A stretch of 64,000 bases of DNA from Stieleria magnilauensis (GCA_007753675.1 CP036432.1:6050394-6114393), one strand, 5' to 3'; counted from the stretch's first letter, positions 38,446 through 47,532 are shown. Notes: generated by a model not told the origin, from the letters alone. Numbers and translations: made by a program.

Positions 38446-39033
38446 ATGTTCAAACTCAAGTTGCCATTCCCACCAACGGTCAACACCTACTGGCGACACG
38501 TCGGCCAGCGCGTGCTGATTAGTCGTCGCGGGCGGAACTATCGCACGAAAGTAATGGAGTATTTGCAAACGCGCGACATCGAAACACTCACCGGTCCGCT
38601 GTCGGTCAACATCGAGCTCTACACACCCGACCGACGCCGCCGCGACGTTGACAACGTCCTCAAAGCACTCTTGGACTCGCTTCAGTGGGGCGGCGTGTAT
38701 GAGGACGATACTCAGATCTTTCGTTTGGCGATTGAAAAGATCCTTCCGGAAGTCAAACCGAAAGGAAAGCTGAAACGTCGAACACGTGCAGAGATTGAGG
38801 CAGGCGTGGAACTACCCAAGCCATTCGAAGGCGAGGCTCTTGTCTGGGTAATTCCGCTTGCCGAAGAAGCCAAGCCAAACATCGAACGAATCTGCCTGCA
38901 GTGCAACCAGCCGTTCTCATCCAGCGGACCGGCCAACCGAATTTGCGGTGATTGCAAGCGAGGCCAGTCAGAGATGTCGCCGAACGCCGTCCCAAAATGG
39001 CTCGGAAAACGCCACAACGGAAAGGCGCTCTGA
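38446..39033 (+). CDS. rusA: RusA-type Holliday junction resolvase with a zinc-finger tail
   Basis: A 195-aa protein. The RusA domain (1-115) has PPTVNTYWR near the start, DRRRRDVDNVLKALLDSLQWGGVYEDDTQI (about 63-93) carrying the metal-binding aspartates, and a lysine-rich end. RusA normally ends near 120 residues. Here about 40 more include CLQCNQPF and NRICGDC, a likely zinc ribbon for DNA or partner binding. It resolves branched DNA during phage recombination and packaging. The stop overlaps the helicase start by one base. Confidence 0.88.
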   Translation: MFKLKLPFPPTVNTYWRHVGQRVLISRRGRNYRTKVMEYLQTRDIETLTGPLSVNIELYTPDRRRRDVDNVLKALLDSLQWGGVYEDDTQIFRLAIEKILPEVKPKGKLKRRTRAEIEAGVELPKPFEGEALVWVIPLAEEAKPNIERICLQCNQPFSSSGPANRICGDCKRGQSEMSPNAVPKWLGKRHNGKAL

Positions 39034-40694
39034 TGAAGCTGCGTGCCTACCAACAAGCCGCGGTCGATGCGGTCTACCACCATCTGCGTGAGCGGGATGA
39101 CAACCCGGTCGCAGTGTTGCCGACTGGCGCCGGCAAATCCCTGGTATTGGCGAAAATCGCGAGCGACGCTGTCGGGCAGTGGGGTGGCCGCGTATTGATC
39201 TTGGCCCACGTCAAAGAACTGCTCGAGCAGAACGCCGACAAGGTTCGCCGGCTTTGTCCCGATATCAAGGTCGGCCTCTATTCGGCTGGACTGAAAAAGC
39301 GAGACACGAATACGCCAGTGTTGGTCGCTGGCATCCAAAGCATCTACAAGCGAGCTTGCGATCTCGATCCATTCGACCTCATTATCGTTGACGAAGCCCA
39401 TCTGATTTCCAAGAAGGGTGACGGCATGTATCGGCAGTTCCTGGCCGACTGCAAAGTCATCAATCCCCATGTCCGCGTCATTGGCCTGACTGCCACGCCG
39501 TTCCGCCTCGACTCGGGCATGATCTGTTCGCCGGATCACTTTCTCAACCGTGTTTGCTTCGAGATCGGAATCAAAGAACTCATCCGCGATGGCTACCTCT
39601 GCCCGCTGATCTCCAAGGCCGGCGTCAACCGTGCGGACTTCTCGGGTGTCCACATGCGGGCTGGCGAGTTCGTCAATGAAGAGGTCGAACAACTGGCCGG
39701 CGATGCCGCGCTCGTATCGGCCGCGTGCGCCGAGATCGTTGAACTGACAGCCGATCGCCGAGCCGTGTTGATCTTCGCCACCAGCGTCGCACACGGTCAG
39801 CAAATCGTTGAAACCTTGCGGAGAAATCATGGCATTGAGTGTGGGTTCGTCACCGGGCAAACTCCTGCAGCGGAACGCGACGAGATCCTTGCTCGCTTTC
39901 GTGGCGACCCTGGCAACGATTTGTTCGGTCAAGAACCGCTGCGCTATCTCTGCAACGTCAACGTACTGACCACGGGTTTCGACGCTCCTCGCGTTGACTG
40001 CGTGGTCATGCTTCGTCCAACCATGTCACCCGGACTCCTATATCAATGCGTCGGACGCGGCTTTCGATTGCACGCCGATAAACAGAACTGCCTGGTCCTG
40101 GACTTCGGCGGAAACATTGAACGTCATGGACCGATCGATCAGATCAAACCCAAAGAAAAGCAATCACGATCCGGTCAATTGCCGCCGGCCAAAGAATGCG
40201 AGAAGTGCCACGCGTTGGTTGCGTGTGGTTATGCAAACTGTCCGGAATGCGGGCAGCCGTTTCCTCCACCTGATCGCGAATCGCACGAGGCACAGGCGAG
40301 TGAAGCTGGTGTACTATCCGGCGAAGTCACCGACACGGACTATGACGTCCACGATGTTGTTTATCGCGTCCATCGCAAGCGCGAGGCCGAGGATGACGCA
40401 CCTCGCTGCTTACGCGTCGACTACATGATCGGACTCGATCATTGGCAAAGCGAATTCATCTGTATTGAACATTCTGGCTTCGCCAGACGCAAAGCGGAAA
40501 CGTGGTGGCGGCAGCGCTGCCTTGATCCGTGTCCTGACGACGCTGGCGAAGCTCTGGAATTGGCCGATGCCGGACTACTCGCGGCACCCGAGTCGATCAC
40601 GGTCCGCTCGATCTCCGGACAACGGTACGACCGCATCGTCCACCATCAGCTTTCCGAGATTCCGAATACGGCTCTCGAAGAAGCTCCGTTCTAA
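39033..40694 (+). CDS. SF2 DEAD/DEAH helicase with C-terminal zinc ribbon
   Basis: A 553-aa protein. Q-like RAYQQAAVDAV at the N-terminus, motif I LPTGAGKS (about 26-33), motif II VDEAH (about 117-121), motif III VIGLTATPFRL, and motif V/VI in the second RecA fold (LTTGFDAPRVDCVVMLRPTMSPGLLYQCVGRGFR, about 310-345). A zinc ribbon (CEKCH and CPECGQPF, about 390-412) follows, then an extra C-terminal domain. Resembles the RecG/Ssl2-like helicases of phages and likely unwinds DNA during replication or repair. It lies directly after RusA. Confidence 0.9.
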   Translation: MKLRAYQQAAVDAVYHHLRERDDNPVAVLPTGAGKSLVLAKIASDAVGQWGGRVLILAHVKELLEQNADKVRRLCPDIKVGLYSAGLKKRDTNTPVLVAGIQSIYKRACDLDPFDLIIVDEAHLISKKGDGMYRQFLADCKVINPHVRVIGLTATPFRLDSGMICSPDHFLNRVCFEIGIKELIRDGYLCPLISKAGVNRADFSGVHMRAGEFVNEEVEQLAGDAALVSAACAEIVELTADRRAVLIFATSVAHGQQIVETLRRNHGIECGFVTGQTPAAERDEILARFRGDPGNDLFGQEPLRYLCNVNVLTTGFDAPRVDCVVMLRPTMSPGLLYQCVGRGFRLHADKQNCLVLDFGGNIERHGPIDQIKPKEKQSRSGQLPPAKECEKCHALVACGYANCPECGQPFPPPDRESHEAQASEAGVLSGEVTDTDYDVHDVVYRVHRKREAEDDAPRCLRVDYMIGLDHWQSEFICIEHSGFARRKAETWWRQRCLDPCPDDAGEALELADAGLLAAPESITVRSISGQRYDRIVHHQLSEIPNTALEEAPF

Positions 40695-40742
40695 ATCACC
40701 ACCCAGCACCGACTCTTTCCCCCGCCACTAAAAGGATTGTTT

Positions 40743-41198
40743 GTGCAACAACGCTTCGAGCTATTTGACGGCCCCTTCGACGGACTCCACATCGTCAGCG
40801 ATCTACCATCAAGCAAGCAGCTTCGCAGTCTTGCCATCGACTTTTACGATGAAGATGATGAGGATTGTTACCAGAACACTCCCATGGATACGAAGTCTGC
40901 GAAGTACGACCTAACGGATACCGACGAGTCGAGTGATCTGATCGTGCATCGACTTCATCACAACATGACATTGCCCGTCAAGTGTCCCGTTTCGGCGGAT
41001 CTCTGGTCCAAGTGTGCCTGGTCGATGACGACCGGAGATCGTCATCGATGGAACACTTGGCGATACGAAATCTTCGCAGCCGCTGAGACCTGTCGCGATG
41101 TCGCGAAGCAATTCGGCGACAACGAACTCAATGAAACCATCGACGAGTTCGAAACCCTGGTTCTGCAGATTCCACACATGGATCCGGTCGACCGCTGA
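40743..41198 (+). CDS. Unknown acidic phage protein
   Basis: The GTG at 40743 follows an AAGGA site and gives 151 residues; a TTG two codons earlier is also possible. The protein is acidic (IDFYDEDDEDCYQN) with several Trp/His residues (RHRWNTWRYEIF). No domain is recognised. It lies between the helicase and the prim-pol and so may be a replication accessory. Confidence 0.6.
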   Translation: MQQRFELFDGPFDGLHIVSDLPSSKQLRSLAIDFYDEDDEDCYQNTPMDTKSAKYDLTDTDESSDLIVHRLHHNMTLPVKCPVSADLWSKCAWSMTTGDRHRWNTWRYEIFAAAETCRDVAKQFGDNELNETIDEFETLVLQIPHMDPVDR

Positions 41199-41239
41199 GT
41201 CGTTGGCCGAAGTCATTCAGGGAATTGCAGGGGGAGTAA

Positions 41240-43468
41240 ATGTCGATGGTGGAACCCGAACCGATGGACGCGCGCTCGTGGGTAGCAAACTACCGCGAGC
41301 GTGGATGGTTCGCTGTTCCGCTGCGCCCACGCTCCAAGTCGCCGGCTCGACGCGACTGGACAAGTCTCCGTCTGACGCCTGAAGTTTTCCCCGAAGGCTG
41401 CAACATCGGATTGATCTTGGGTGAGCCCTCGGGCTGGCTCGTTGATGTTGATCTCGATTGCCCAGAGGCGATCGAATTGGCCGATCAGTACCTGCCGCCG
41501 ACGCCGGCTATCACCGGCCGGCCGTCTTCGCCCCAGTCCCACCGCTGGTACATCGCCGCCGGCGCGACCACCGAGAAACATACCGACCGTAACGGCTCAA
41601 TGATCGTCGAGCTCCGGTCCACCGGTGCGCAAACCGTGGTTGGTCCGAGTGTCCATCCAGATGGTGAACTCTATGACGCCCTCGACTCCTTTCCTGCGAT
41701 CGTACCTGCTCCCATGTTGGCCGCTTGCGTGAAGGCCCTCGCCGATGCCGTCATCGTCAAACGTGGTCAGGTTGTTGCTTCACCCGTTCAAGAGCCGTGT
41801 CCGCGAGCCTCCGGTCGATCAATCGACAACAACCTGGAACAGCGAGCCATTGCCTACCTGGCGGCGATGCCACCCGCCATCGCTGGCTCCAACGGACATT
41901 CTCAGACCTTTTCCGCCGCAACCGCACTCGTCCATGGCTTCGGAATCGAACCTGAACGAGCCCTCGCGATCCTTCAATCCGAGTACAACCCGCGCTGTGA
42001 TCCGCCTTGGTCTGATCGTGAACTGCAGCACAAAATCAATCAGGCGGTTATCAAACCACATGACCGTCCGTTCGGTTGGCTTCGCGACGATAGTCCGTTG
42101 GAACCTGCCGGAATCGCGGTGGACCTCAGCGGTTTCAACACCGAGCCGGCAACCAAAGTCTTCCATGTCGACCCTGATCTTCCAAAGCCGATGCCGGAAG
42201 ATCCTGGTGTATTGCCCGACTCTCTTTTGCGTTGCCCTGGTTTCATTGCGGAGGTCATGGACCATTGCCTCGAATGTGCTCCCTATCCGAACACAGTGAT
42301 GGCGTTTTGCGGAGCGGTATCGTTGCAAGCCGTTCTTGCGGGCCGACGCGTTCGTGATCCCGGGGACAACCGGACGAATCTATATTTGCTCGGACTCGCT
42401 CATTCCGCCGCGGGCAAGGACTGGCCTCGCAAGCTGAACATGCAAATCCTCCAACAAGTTGGCATGGCGGACTGCGTCGGGGAACGCTTTGCCTCAGGCG
42501 AAGGCATCCAGGACTCGTTGTTCCTGACCGAGTCGATGCTGTTTCAAACCGACGAAATTGACGGACTCCTGCAATCGATCAACAAGTCCCGCGACGCCCG
42601 GCACGAGCAAATCATGTCAACGCTGCTGACCATGTACTCGTCGGCGAACAGCGTCTATCCCATGAGGCGTAAGGCGGGGAAAGAAGCGGCCGGCGTTATC
42701 AACCAACCCAACCTGGTTGTCTTCGGCACTGCGATCCCGAACCACTACTACGCCGCTCTCTCGGAGCGAATGCTGACCAATGGTCTTTTCGCACGCATGC
42801 TGATCTTCGAGTGCGGCCGGCGTGGCAAAGGCCAGGAGCCCAAGATCCGAGAAATCCCCGAATCGGTTCGCGAAACTGCCGATTGGTGGGAAAACTTTCG
42901 TCCCGGCACCGGCAATCTTGTCGATTGGAACCCAACGCCGGCGATCGTTCCCCATGACGATAGCGCTAGGCAACTCCTGAGCGACGCCCGAGTCAACGCG
43001 GAGGAGATGTACGATGCCGCGGAGGAGGACAATGATTCGGTCGGAACTACGGTTTGGGGTCGCGTGAGCGAACAGGCTCGCAAGCTCGCGTTGATCCATG
43101 CCATCAGTCGCAACTGCCGCGATCCGATCATCGATGCCCAGTCAGCCCGCTGGGCCATCGAGGTCGTCGAGCACCAAACGCGTCGCATGCTGTTTATGGC
43201 GGCGTCTCACGTGGCCGAGAACCCGTTTCATGGTGAATGCCTGCGACTACTTGAAAAGCTGCGCAAGGCACCCGAGCGGACGCTACCGCATAGTGTGTTG
43301 CTCAAGCGGATGAAGATGGAAGCGAAGGTGTTTCATCAATTGATTGACACGTTGGTTCAGCAAGGCGACCTCAACATCATCTCCGCCGAGACTGCAGGAC
43401 GTCCACAGCGCGGTTACCGAATGACCGAGCAGGCGATGGCCAAAGAGGACGGTGAAGGAACGGGGTGA
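41240..43468 (+). CDS. Bifunctional prim-pol / DUF3987-like primase-helicase
   Basis: A 742-aa protein after a GGGGGAG site. The N-terminus (about 10-180) is an AEP prim-pol domain: GLILGEPSGWLVDVDLD with metal-binding aspartates near 70-76, HRWYIA near 95-100 and VGPSVHPDGELY. The middle and C-terminus (about 350-650) resemble the DUF3987 ATPase-like domain, with a P-loop-like LAHSAAGKDW and DEIDGLLQSINKSRD. A winged-helix tail (HSVLLKRMKMEAKVFHQLIDTLVQQG) follows. It should prime and initiate element DNA replication. The canonical GxxxxGKT is altered, so ATPase activity is uncertain. Confidence 0.85.
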   Translation: MSMVEPEPMDARSWVANYRERGWFAVPLRPRSKSPARRDWTSLRLTPEVFPEGCNIGLILGEPSGWLVDVDLDCPEAIELADQYLPPTPAITGRPSSPQSHRWYIAAGATTEKHTDRNGSMIVELRSTGAQTVVGPSVHPDGELYDALDSFPAIVPAPMLAACVKALADAVIVKRGQVVASPVQEPCPRASGRSIDNNLEQRAIAYLAAMPPAIAGSNGHSQTFSAATALVHGFGIEPERALAILQSEYNPRCDPPWSDRELQHKINQAVIKPHDRPFGWLRDDSPLEPAGIAVDLSGFNTEPATKVFHVDPDLPKPMPEDPGVLPDSLLRCPGFIAEVMDHCLECAPYPNTVMAFCGAVSLQAVLAGRRVRDPGDNRTNLYLLGLAHSAAGKDWPRKLNMQILQQVGMADCVGERFASGEGIQDSLFLTESMLFQTDEIDGLLQSINKSRDARHEQIMSTLLTMYSSANSVYPMRRKAGKEAAGVINQPNLVVFGTAIPNHYYAALSERMLTNGLFARMLIFECGRRGKGQEPKIREIPESVRETADWWENFRPGTGNLVDWNPTPAIVPHDDSARQLLSDARVNAEEMYDAAEEDNDSVGTTVWGRVSEQARKLALIHAISRNCRDPIIDAQSARWAIEVVEHQTRRMLFMAASHVAENPFHGECLRLLEKLRKAPERTLPHSVLLKRMKMEAKVFHQLIDTLVQQGDLNIISAETAGRPQRGYRMTEQAMAKEDGEGTG

Positions 43469-43813
43469 AAGTGAACGAAGTCGGTCGTCGCGGGGTGAAA
43501 GAGAGTGAACGAACGAGAAAGAAGGGTGAAGGAAGTTTGGCCGTAAAACACGCAAATATAAGAAAAAAATCTCTTCTTTCACGTATTCACCCGCACCCAC
43601 CCGCGCCCGCGAGATGCCCGCGTATGTGTGTGTCTATGCGACAGGGGGTGAAAGAGGGAAAGAAGTTCTCGACCGCCGCCGGCGAAGTCGTTTAGGTACT
43701 TCCGGCCGAATCGTTTTCTCACCAGGGCCGCGGGAACAGCCGCGCTATTAGGCACAGTTTGTTTTGTTTGTCCGAACAAATTTGCCGTTCCGATTCGCAC
43801 CTTCAAAAGCCTC
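43469..43813. other. Gene-free gap with GGTGAA repeats
   Basis: A 345-base stretch after the prim-pol stop, without a convincing gene. The G-rich phrase GGGTGAA(A/G) recurs near 43465, 43492, 43528 and 43645, and GTATTCACCCGCACCCACCC near 43582 is its complement, so the two can pair. The region is purine-rich and may form a leader, terminator or attenuator. No clean stem with a T-run was found. Confidence 0.35.
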
Positions 43814-44971
43814 TCACTTCGCAAATGTCGTGTAAGTGGGATACGCCTTGTAAGGATCCGAATCCGCCGACACTTTCATCGTCGTTCCGTTTACCACGTC
43901 GTGCTGCATGATGGCTCCGTCCTTGGCGAAGAGCAGGAACTTGTTATCCGTTGAAATCGAAACGTACCAAGCCTGGGTGGACGGATCCAACTCATCGAAG
44001 ACCACTTCATCGGTAATGGAAGGCACGGAAGCATCAAACTTCGCATAGACCATCACGCCGCCCTTGTACATATTGTGGCTCGAGTCGACCCATTTCTGGT
44101 AGGCGATCATTGTTTCGTCCCGGGACAGTGCGATCTTGTGAATGAACTTATCGTCACAGCGTTGAACCTTGACGTAATCTGCTTTGCCGCCATCCGACGG
44201 CGTGGCAAGAAAGCTCTCTCCCCTGCGCTGTATAAACACTCGCCCATCTGCAAGGTGCGGATTGACCCAGCCCCAAGGAGCCAACCTTTGTTCTGCGCCC
44301 GGCTGTCCATCGAAATCGTTCCAATGGGGACCGCGATCCTTCACATTCATTCGGTTAAAGCTAACACGCTGCGATCCATCCCGTGTCCAGTAGGGTTCGG
44401 TATTAAAGCTCTCTTCCCCAGCGATGATCTCTTGCAGACCGCTTCCGTCGGCGTTCATTACACAAACGGAAGAAAGCCATGTTTCGCAACACGGACCGTT
44501 AACCGCATAGCGTCTGAAGAAAGTGATTTTGCTGCCGTCAGGACTGAAGTTGGGCTTGAAGTTCCACTGCGTAGTGTCGGTCAGGTAAGTGATATCCGAT
44601 GTCTTGGTTTCAGGGTCATACACGGTCCGTGCGATTTGCCATCGGCCTTTCACATCCGCCGTCGTACAGACGTAGGTCACCTTCCCCGCAAGAGTGAGCA
44701 CCACATTCTCAGTTCCGCCGGTCGACGCGATGCTTCGCGAAACAGAGTCATAGCCGGCTTTGCTGAATGTGATCTCATCAGCGGGCGCCCCATCAAAGCT
44801 GTAGTGCCCTTCCGCATCCGTTGTCATCGAAAGTCCCGCATCTTTCAGCGTCACGGTCGCACCCTCAAGGGGAACGCCATTGCTCCCGTCCATGACCAAG
44901 CCGGAAAGGTTGGCTGCGTGTGTGCAGACACATGTAGACAACACCATAAAGACGACGATGCATCGGAACAT
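43814..44971 (-). CDS. Secreted CarboxypepD_reg / TolB-like beta-propeller protein (cargo)
   Basis: A 385-aa protein with a signal peptide (1-19). The first domain is a carboxypeptidase-regulatory-like beta fold (about 22-92; GVPLEGATVTLKDAGLSMTTDAEGHYSFDGAPAD). The rest carries TolB-like repeats (NFSPDGSKITFF, ALSRDETMIAYQK, SISTDNKFLLFAKDG). It is anti-directional to the surrounding phage genes and looks like a bacterial extracellular protein, so probably cargo carried by the element. Role unknown; binding of polysaccharide or sensing is possible. Confidence 0.7.
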   Translation of the reverse strand: MFRCIVVFMVLSTCVCTHAANLSGLVMDGSNGVPLEGATVTLKDAGLSMTTDAEGHYSFDGAPADEITFSKAGYDSVSRSIASTGGTENVVLTLAGKVTYVCTTADVKGRWQIARTVYDPETKTSDITYLTDTTQWNFKPNFSPDGSKITFFRRYAVNGPCCETWLSSVCVMNADGSGLQEIIAGEESFNTEPYWTRDGSQRVSFNRMNVKDRGPHWNDFDGQPGAEQRLAPWGWVNPHLADGRVFIQRRGESFLATPSDGGKADYVKVQRCDDKFIHKIALSRDETMIAYQKWVDSSHNMYKGGVMVYAKFDASVPSITDEVVFDELDPSTQAWYVSISTDNKFLLFAKDGAIMQHDVVNGTTMKVSADSDPYKAYPTYTTFAK

Positions 44972-45162
44972 TCTTCGCTACCTACAGACTTGGATCAGCC
45001 CATTGCCTGACTCAGGCCGTGGCACAACGAAAGTAGTCTAACGCCGGAAAGTCGAAGATTGTAGATCGCCGCGAAGATCGCACCAACAAACCAACCAAAA
45101 ATTTAGCCAGCGAACGACCGAACCCTTCCGTTTCTCTCCTCGCCTTGGAAGGGCTTTTGCAC

Positions 45163-46473
45163 ATGCAGGTCGAAATGTGGTCGCTTGATCGGATCAAGCC
45201 TTACGAAAAAAATCCTCGAATCAACGACGATGCGGTTGCTCCGGTCGTCCAGTCCATCAACGAATTCGGTTTTCGGCAACCGATCGTCGTGGATCCCGAC
45301 GGCGTCATCATCGTCGGCCATACGCGTTGGAAAGCTGCCAAGCAGCTGAATCTCGCCCAGGTGCCGGTCCACGTGGCCACGGACCTAGAACCCGAAGCGG
45401 TAAAGGCCTACCGCATCGCCGACAACCGAACCGGCGAGAATGCCCAATGGGATTATGATCTGCTGCCACTCGAAATCGGTGAACTGCAGCATGCCGGATT
45501 CGATTGCGAACTACTCGGTTTCGACACGGATGAGTTGGCCAAGCTTCTCGATCCCGGCGTTGAACCAGGACTGACCGATCCCGACGATGTCCCGGAGCCA
45601 CCCGACGATCCAGTCACTCAACCGGGCGACCTTTGGCTTCTCGGAGAGCACCGGCTACTGTGCGGCGACTCGACCAGCGTCGAAGATCTTGATCGCCTTT
45701 TAAACGGTGCAAAGATTCAACTTTGCAATACCGATCCGCCGTACAACGTGAAGGTCGAACCACGCAGCAAGAACGCGATCGCAGCCGGCAACAGTTCGTT
45801 CGAGGCAGGCAAGGGTAAGTCCAAAGATGGTCCGAAGAAGATGCGAGCCAAGGACCGGCCGCTGACCAATGACTTCGTTTCTGACGAAGAGTTCAACCGA
45901 TTGCTCGAAGCCTGGTTCGGTAATATCGCTCGCGTCTTGGAACCCGGCCGCAGCTTCTACATCTGGGGAGGCTTCTCAAACATCGCAAACTATCCGCCCG
46001 TGCTGGCCAAGGCCGGGCTGTATTTCTCGCAGGCCATCATCTGGGACAAGATGCATCCTGTCATGACGCGCAAAGATTTCATGGGCGCGCACGAATGGGC
46101 GTTCTACGGCTGGAAAGAGGGTGCCGGCCACAAGTTCTACGGCCCGAACAACGCAACCGATCTGTGGCACGTCAAGAAGATTCCGCCACAGCGGTTGGAA
46201 CACCTCACGGGCAAGCCGGCTGAGCTCGCGGTGATGGCGATGCAGTACTCATCGCGACGCGGCGACAACGTTCTCGATCTCTTCGGCGGCAGCGGATCGA
46301 CCTTGATCGGTGCCGAACAGACCGGCCGCAAGGCTTTCTTGATGGAACTCGACCCACCGTACTGCGACGTGATCGTCGATCGTTATCAACGGTTTACCGG
46401 CAAAGCCGCCGTGCTCGAGCGGACCGGTGAGTCGCCGATTCCCGTCGGCGCTCGCGAGGAGAACATGCGATGA
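45163..46473 (+). CDS. ParB-like / N6- or N4-DNA methyltransferase fusion
   Basis: A 436-aa protein. The N-terminus (about 1-95) is a ParB/sulfiredoxin-like nuclease domain (RIKPYEKNPRIN, VDPDGVIIVGHTRWKAAKQL, VHVATDLEPEAVKAYRIADNRTGE). The C-terminus (about 165-430) is an amino-methyltransferase with catalytic DPPY near 190 before the AdoMet motif FGGSGST near 373, the beta-type order. The fusion is common in phages and mobile elements and gives modification without a partner endonuclease. It likely protects element DNA from host restriction. An in-frame TTG at 45145 is a less likely start. Confidence 0.9.
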   Translation: MQVEMWSLDRIKPYEKNPRINDDAVAPVVQSINEFGFRQPIVVDPDGVIIVGHTRWKAAKQLNLAQVPVHVATDLEPEAVKAYRIADNRTGENAQWDYDLLPLEIGELQHAGFDCELLGFDTDELAKLLDPGVEPGLTDPDDVPEPPDDPVTQPGDLWLLGEHRLLCGDSTSVEDLDRLLNGAKIQLCNTDPPYNVKVEPRSKNAIAAGNSSFEAGKGKSKDGPKKMRAKDRPLTNDFVSDEEFNRLLEAWFGNIARVLEPGRSFYIWGGFSNIANYPPVLAKAGLYFSQAIIWDKMHPVMTRKDFMGAHEWAFYGWKEGAGHKFYGPNNATDLWHVKKIPPQRLEHLTGKPAELAVMAMQYSSRRGDNVLDLFGGSGSTLIGAEQTGRKAFLMELDPPYCDVIVDRYQRFTGKAAVLERTGESPIPVGAREENMR

Positions 46474-46482
46474 GCGGCGGCG

Positions 46483-46803
46483 TCAGGTTCTTTGATGCGT
46501 CCACCGCCCTTCGCCGTGGAGATAGATGTGCTCAGCATTCAGATAGCGAGCTAGACGTGGCAGCTCGCCGGCGGCGTGTAGTACTTCGGTTGGCCGGTTG
46601 GTTGCAAAGTACTCGGGCTCAGCTGGCCGCGGCGATATGGATCGCAGTTCACCACCTTCGATCAACTCAAGTGCTTCATCTGAATCGAGGTAGCCTCCTT
46701 CAAGGATCGGCATCACGTGATCGGGATACCCGTCGAAGTGCAAGTAGGTCGCGACGACCGTTTCGTCGGGCAATTGCAGAGCGATTACAGCGCGAGTGGA
46801 CAT
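46483..46803 (-). CDS. Small conserved mobile-element protein (MSTRA-type)
   Basis: A 106-aa protein starting MSTRAVIALQLPDETVVATYLHFDGYPDHVMPILEGGY. The pattern MSTRAxI...YxHxDGYP occurs in many small phage and plasmid proteins of unknown function. It is the last gene of the first leftward unit in the reverse-strand island, four bases after DUF4314, and converges on the methyltransferase gene. Confidence 0.75.
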   Translation of the reverse strand: MSTRAVIALQLPDETVVATYLHFDGYPDHVMPILEGGYLDSDEALELIEGGELRSISPRPAEPEYFATNRPTEVLHAAGELPRLARYLNAEHIYLHGEGRWTHQRT

Positions 46804-46806
46804 GTT

Positions 46807-47037
46807 TCATTCTCCTGATTGGGTTTGGGGTGAGGCATCGATGCGTTGAACTTGGTCTGGCGGAATGGAGAGCATCAGCGATCGTCCGCCGTCCCAATCC
46901 ACGTCGACTTGCGTCCAATCGCTTTGCGGATACACGGCGGCGACCGTTCCGATGGTGCCGGCGGGAATCGGGTCGGGGTCGTCCATCGAAAGCAAACGAA
47001 TTCGGTCGCCCGCCTTGAGGTTGCATTTTGGTTTCAT
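46807..47037 (-). CDS. DUF4314 family protein
   Basis: A 76-aa protein starting MKPKCNLKAGDRIRLLSMDDPDPIPAGTIGTVAAV. The KxGDRIRLxxMxDPxPIPxGTxGTV signature is the DUF4314 beta-barrel family of phages and plasmids. Function is unknown. It overlaps the preceding 77-aa gene by a few bases (ATGA), so both are translated from one message. Confidence 0.8.
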   Translation of the reverse strand: MKPKCNLKAGDRIRLLSMDDPDPIPAGTIGTVAAVYPQSDWTQVDVDWDGGRSLMLSIPPDQVQRIDASPQTQSGE

Positions 47038-47270
47038 CAGTTGCGGACTCCGTTGGTTTCGTCGAGTAGCGTGGCGACCTCTGATAGCTGAGCGTTGATG
47101 AGATTGACCGCACGAACGTGATGCCATCGGAGGTCCTTGGATTCGGGACGCTGCATGCAATCGAGTTGCAGTTCGATGTGCCGCAACAAGTCGCGAGCGA
47201 TCTGATGACCATTCTCGTATGCCGGGGCGGGTTCGATCGGCCGAGGATTGAGGGTATGAACTTTGCTCAT
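47037..47270 (-). CDS. Unknown small helical protein (77 aa)
   Basis: Mostly helical (QIARDLLRHIELQLDCMQRPESKDLRWHHVRAVNLINAQLSEVATLLDE). No known family. ATGA overlaps tie it to the 65-aa gene before and DUF4314 after. Shared helix-rich make-up with the 69-aa protein at 49055 suggests a similar role within the island. Confidence 0.6.
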   Translation of the reverse strand: MSKVHTLNPRPIEPAPAYENGHQIARDLLRHIELQLDCMQRPESKDLRWHHVRAVNLINAQLSEVATLLDETNGVRN

Positions 47271-47464
47271 CGTTGTTGTCCTTTTTCATTGAGGAAGATT
47301 TCGGTTCCGTTCTCGAGTTCGACCTTGGTGGCACCGACGCGTTTCGCATCGGCGACAATGGTTTGAACTGGCAGCGGATCGTCGACTTCGATTCGCCGGC
47401 CGTCGGCGAAGACAACGGTTGATCGCCAGCGTTGCGGTTGCAGGTTTGGCATTTGGTTCTCCAT
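47267..47464 (-). CDS. Unknown small protein (65 aa), first gene of island unit 4
   Basis: Starts MENQMPNL at ATG 47464 and contains FADGRRIEVDDPLPVQTIVADAKRVGATKVELENGTEIFLNE, a small beta-rich protein. It is the first gene after repeat R1, and its stop overlaps the next start (ATGA). Function unknown. Confidence 0.55.
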   Translation of the reverse strand: MENQMPNLQPQRWRSTVVFADGRRIEVDDPLPVQTIVADAKRVGATKVELENGTEIFLNEKGQQR

Positions 47465-47487
47465 GTTCGTGGTAAGAAACGGCGTTC

Positions 47488-47532
47488 GCGTTAACACACA
47501 TGAGCCATGCGCCGGCAAACACAGCAAGCGAA
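47488..47532 (-). repeat. Island leader repeat R1
   Basis: On the minus strand, TTCGCTTGCTGTG, nine variable bases, then GCATGGCTCATGTGTGT. The same sequence with identical spacing recurs at R2, R3 and R4. It ends about 25 bases before the start of the 65-aa gene. A small frame in it reads MAHVC then stop. Candidate promoter or regulatory leader. Confidence 0.6.

Noticed and set aside
38712-39932. 406-codon reverse frame over the helicase
   Set aside because: Antisense to the helicase motifs and the RusA end; no start signal or domain.
44075-45010. 311-codon forward frame over the secreted protein
   Set aside because: Antisense to the clearly signal-peptide-bearing TolB-like protein, with no domain.
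45045-45080. A sixth copy of the right-element leader motif before the methyltransferase
   Set aside because: GAAAGTCGAAGATTGTAGATCGCC resembles motif E weakly, but several core positions differ and TTGGAAGGTCT is absent. Too uncertain to call.
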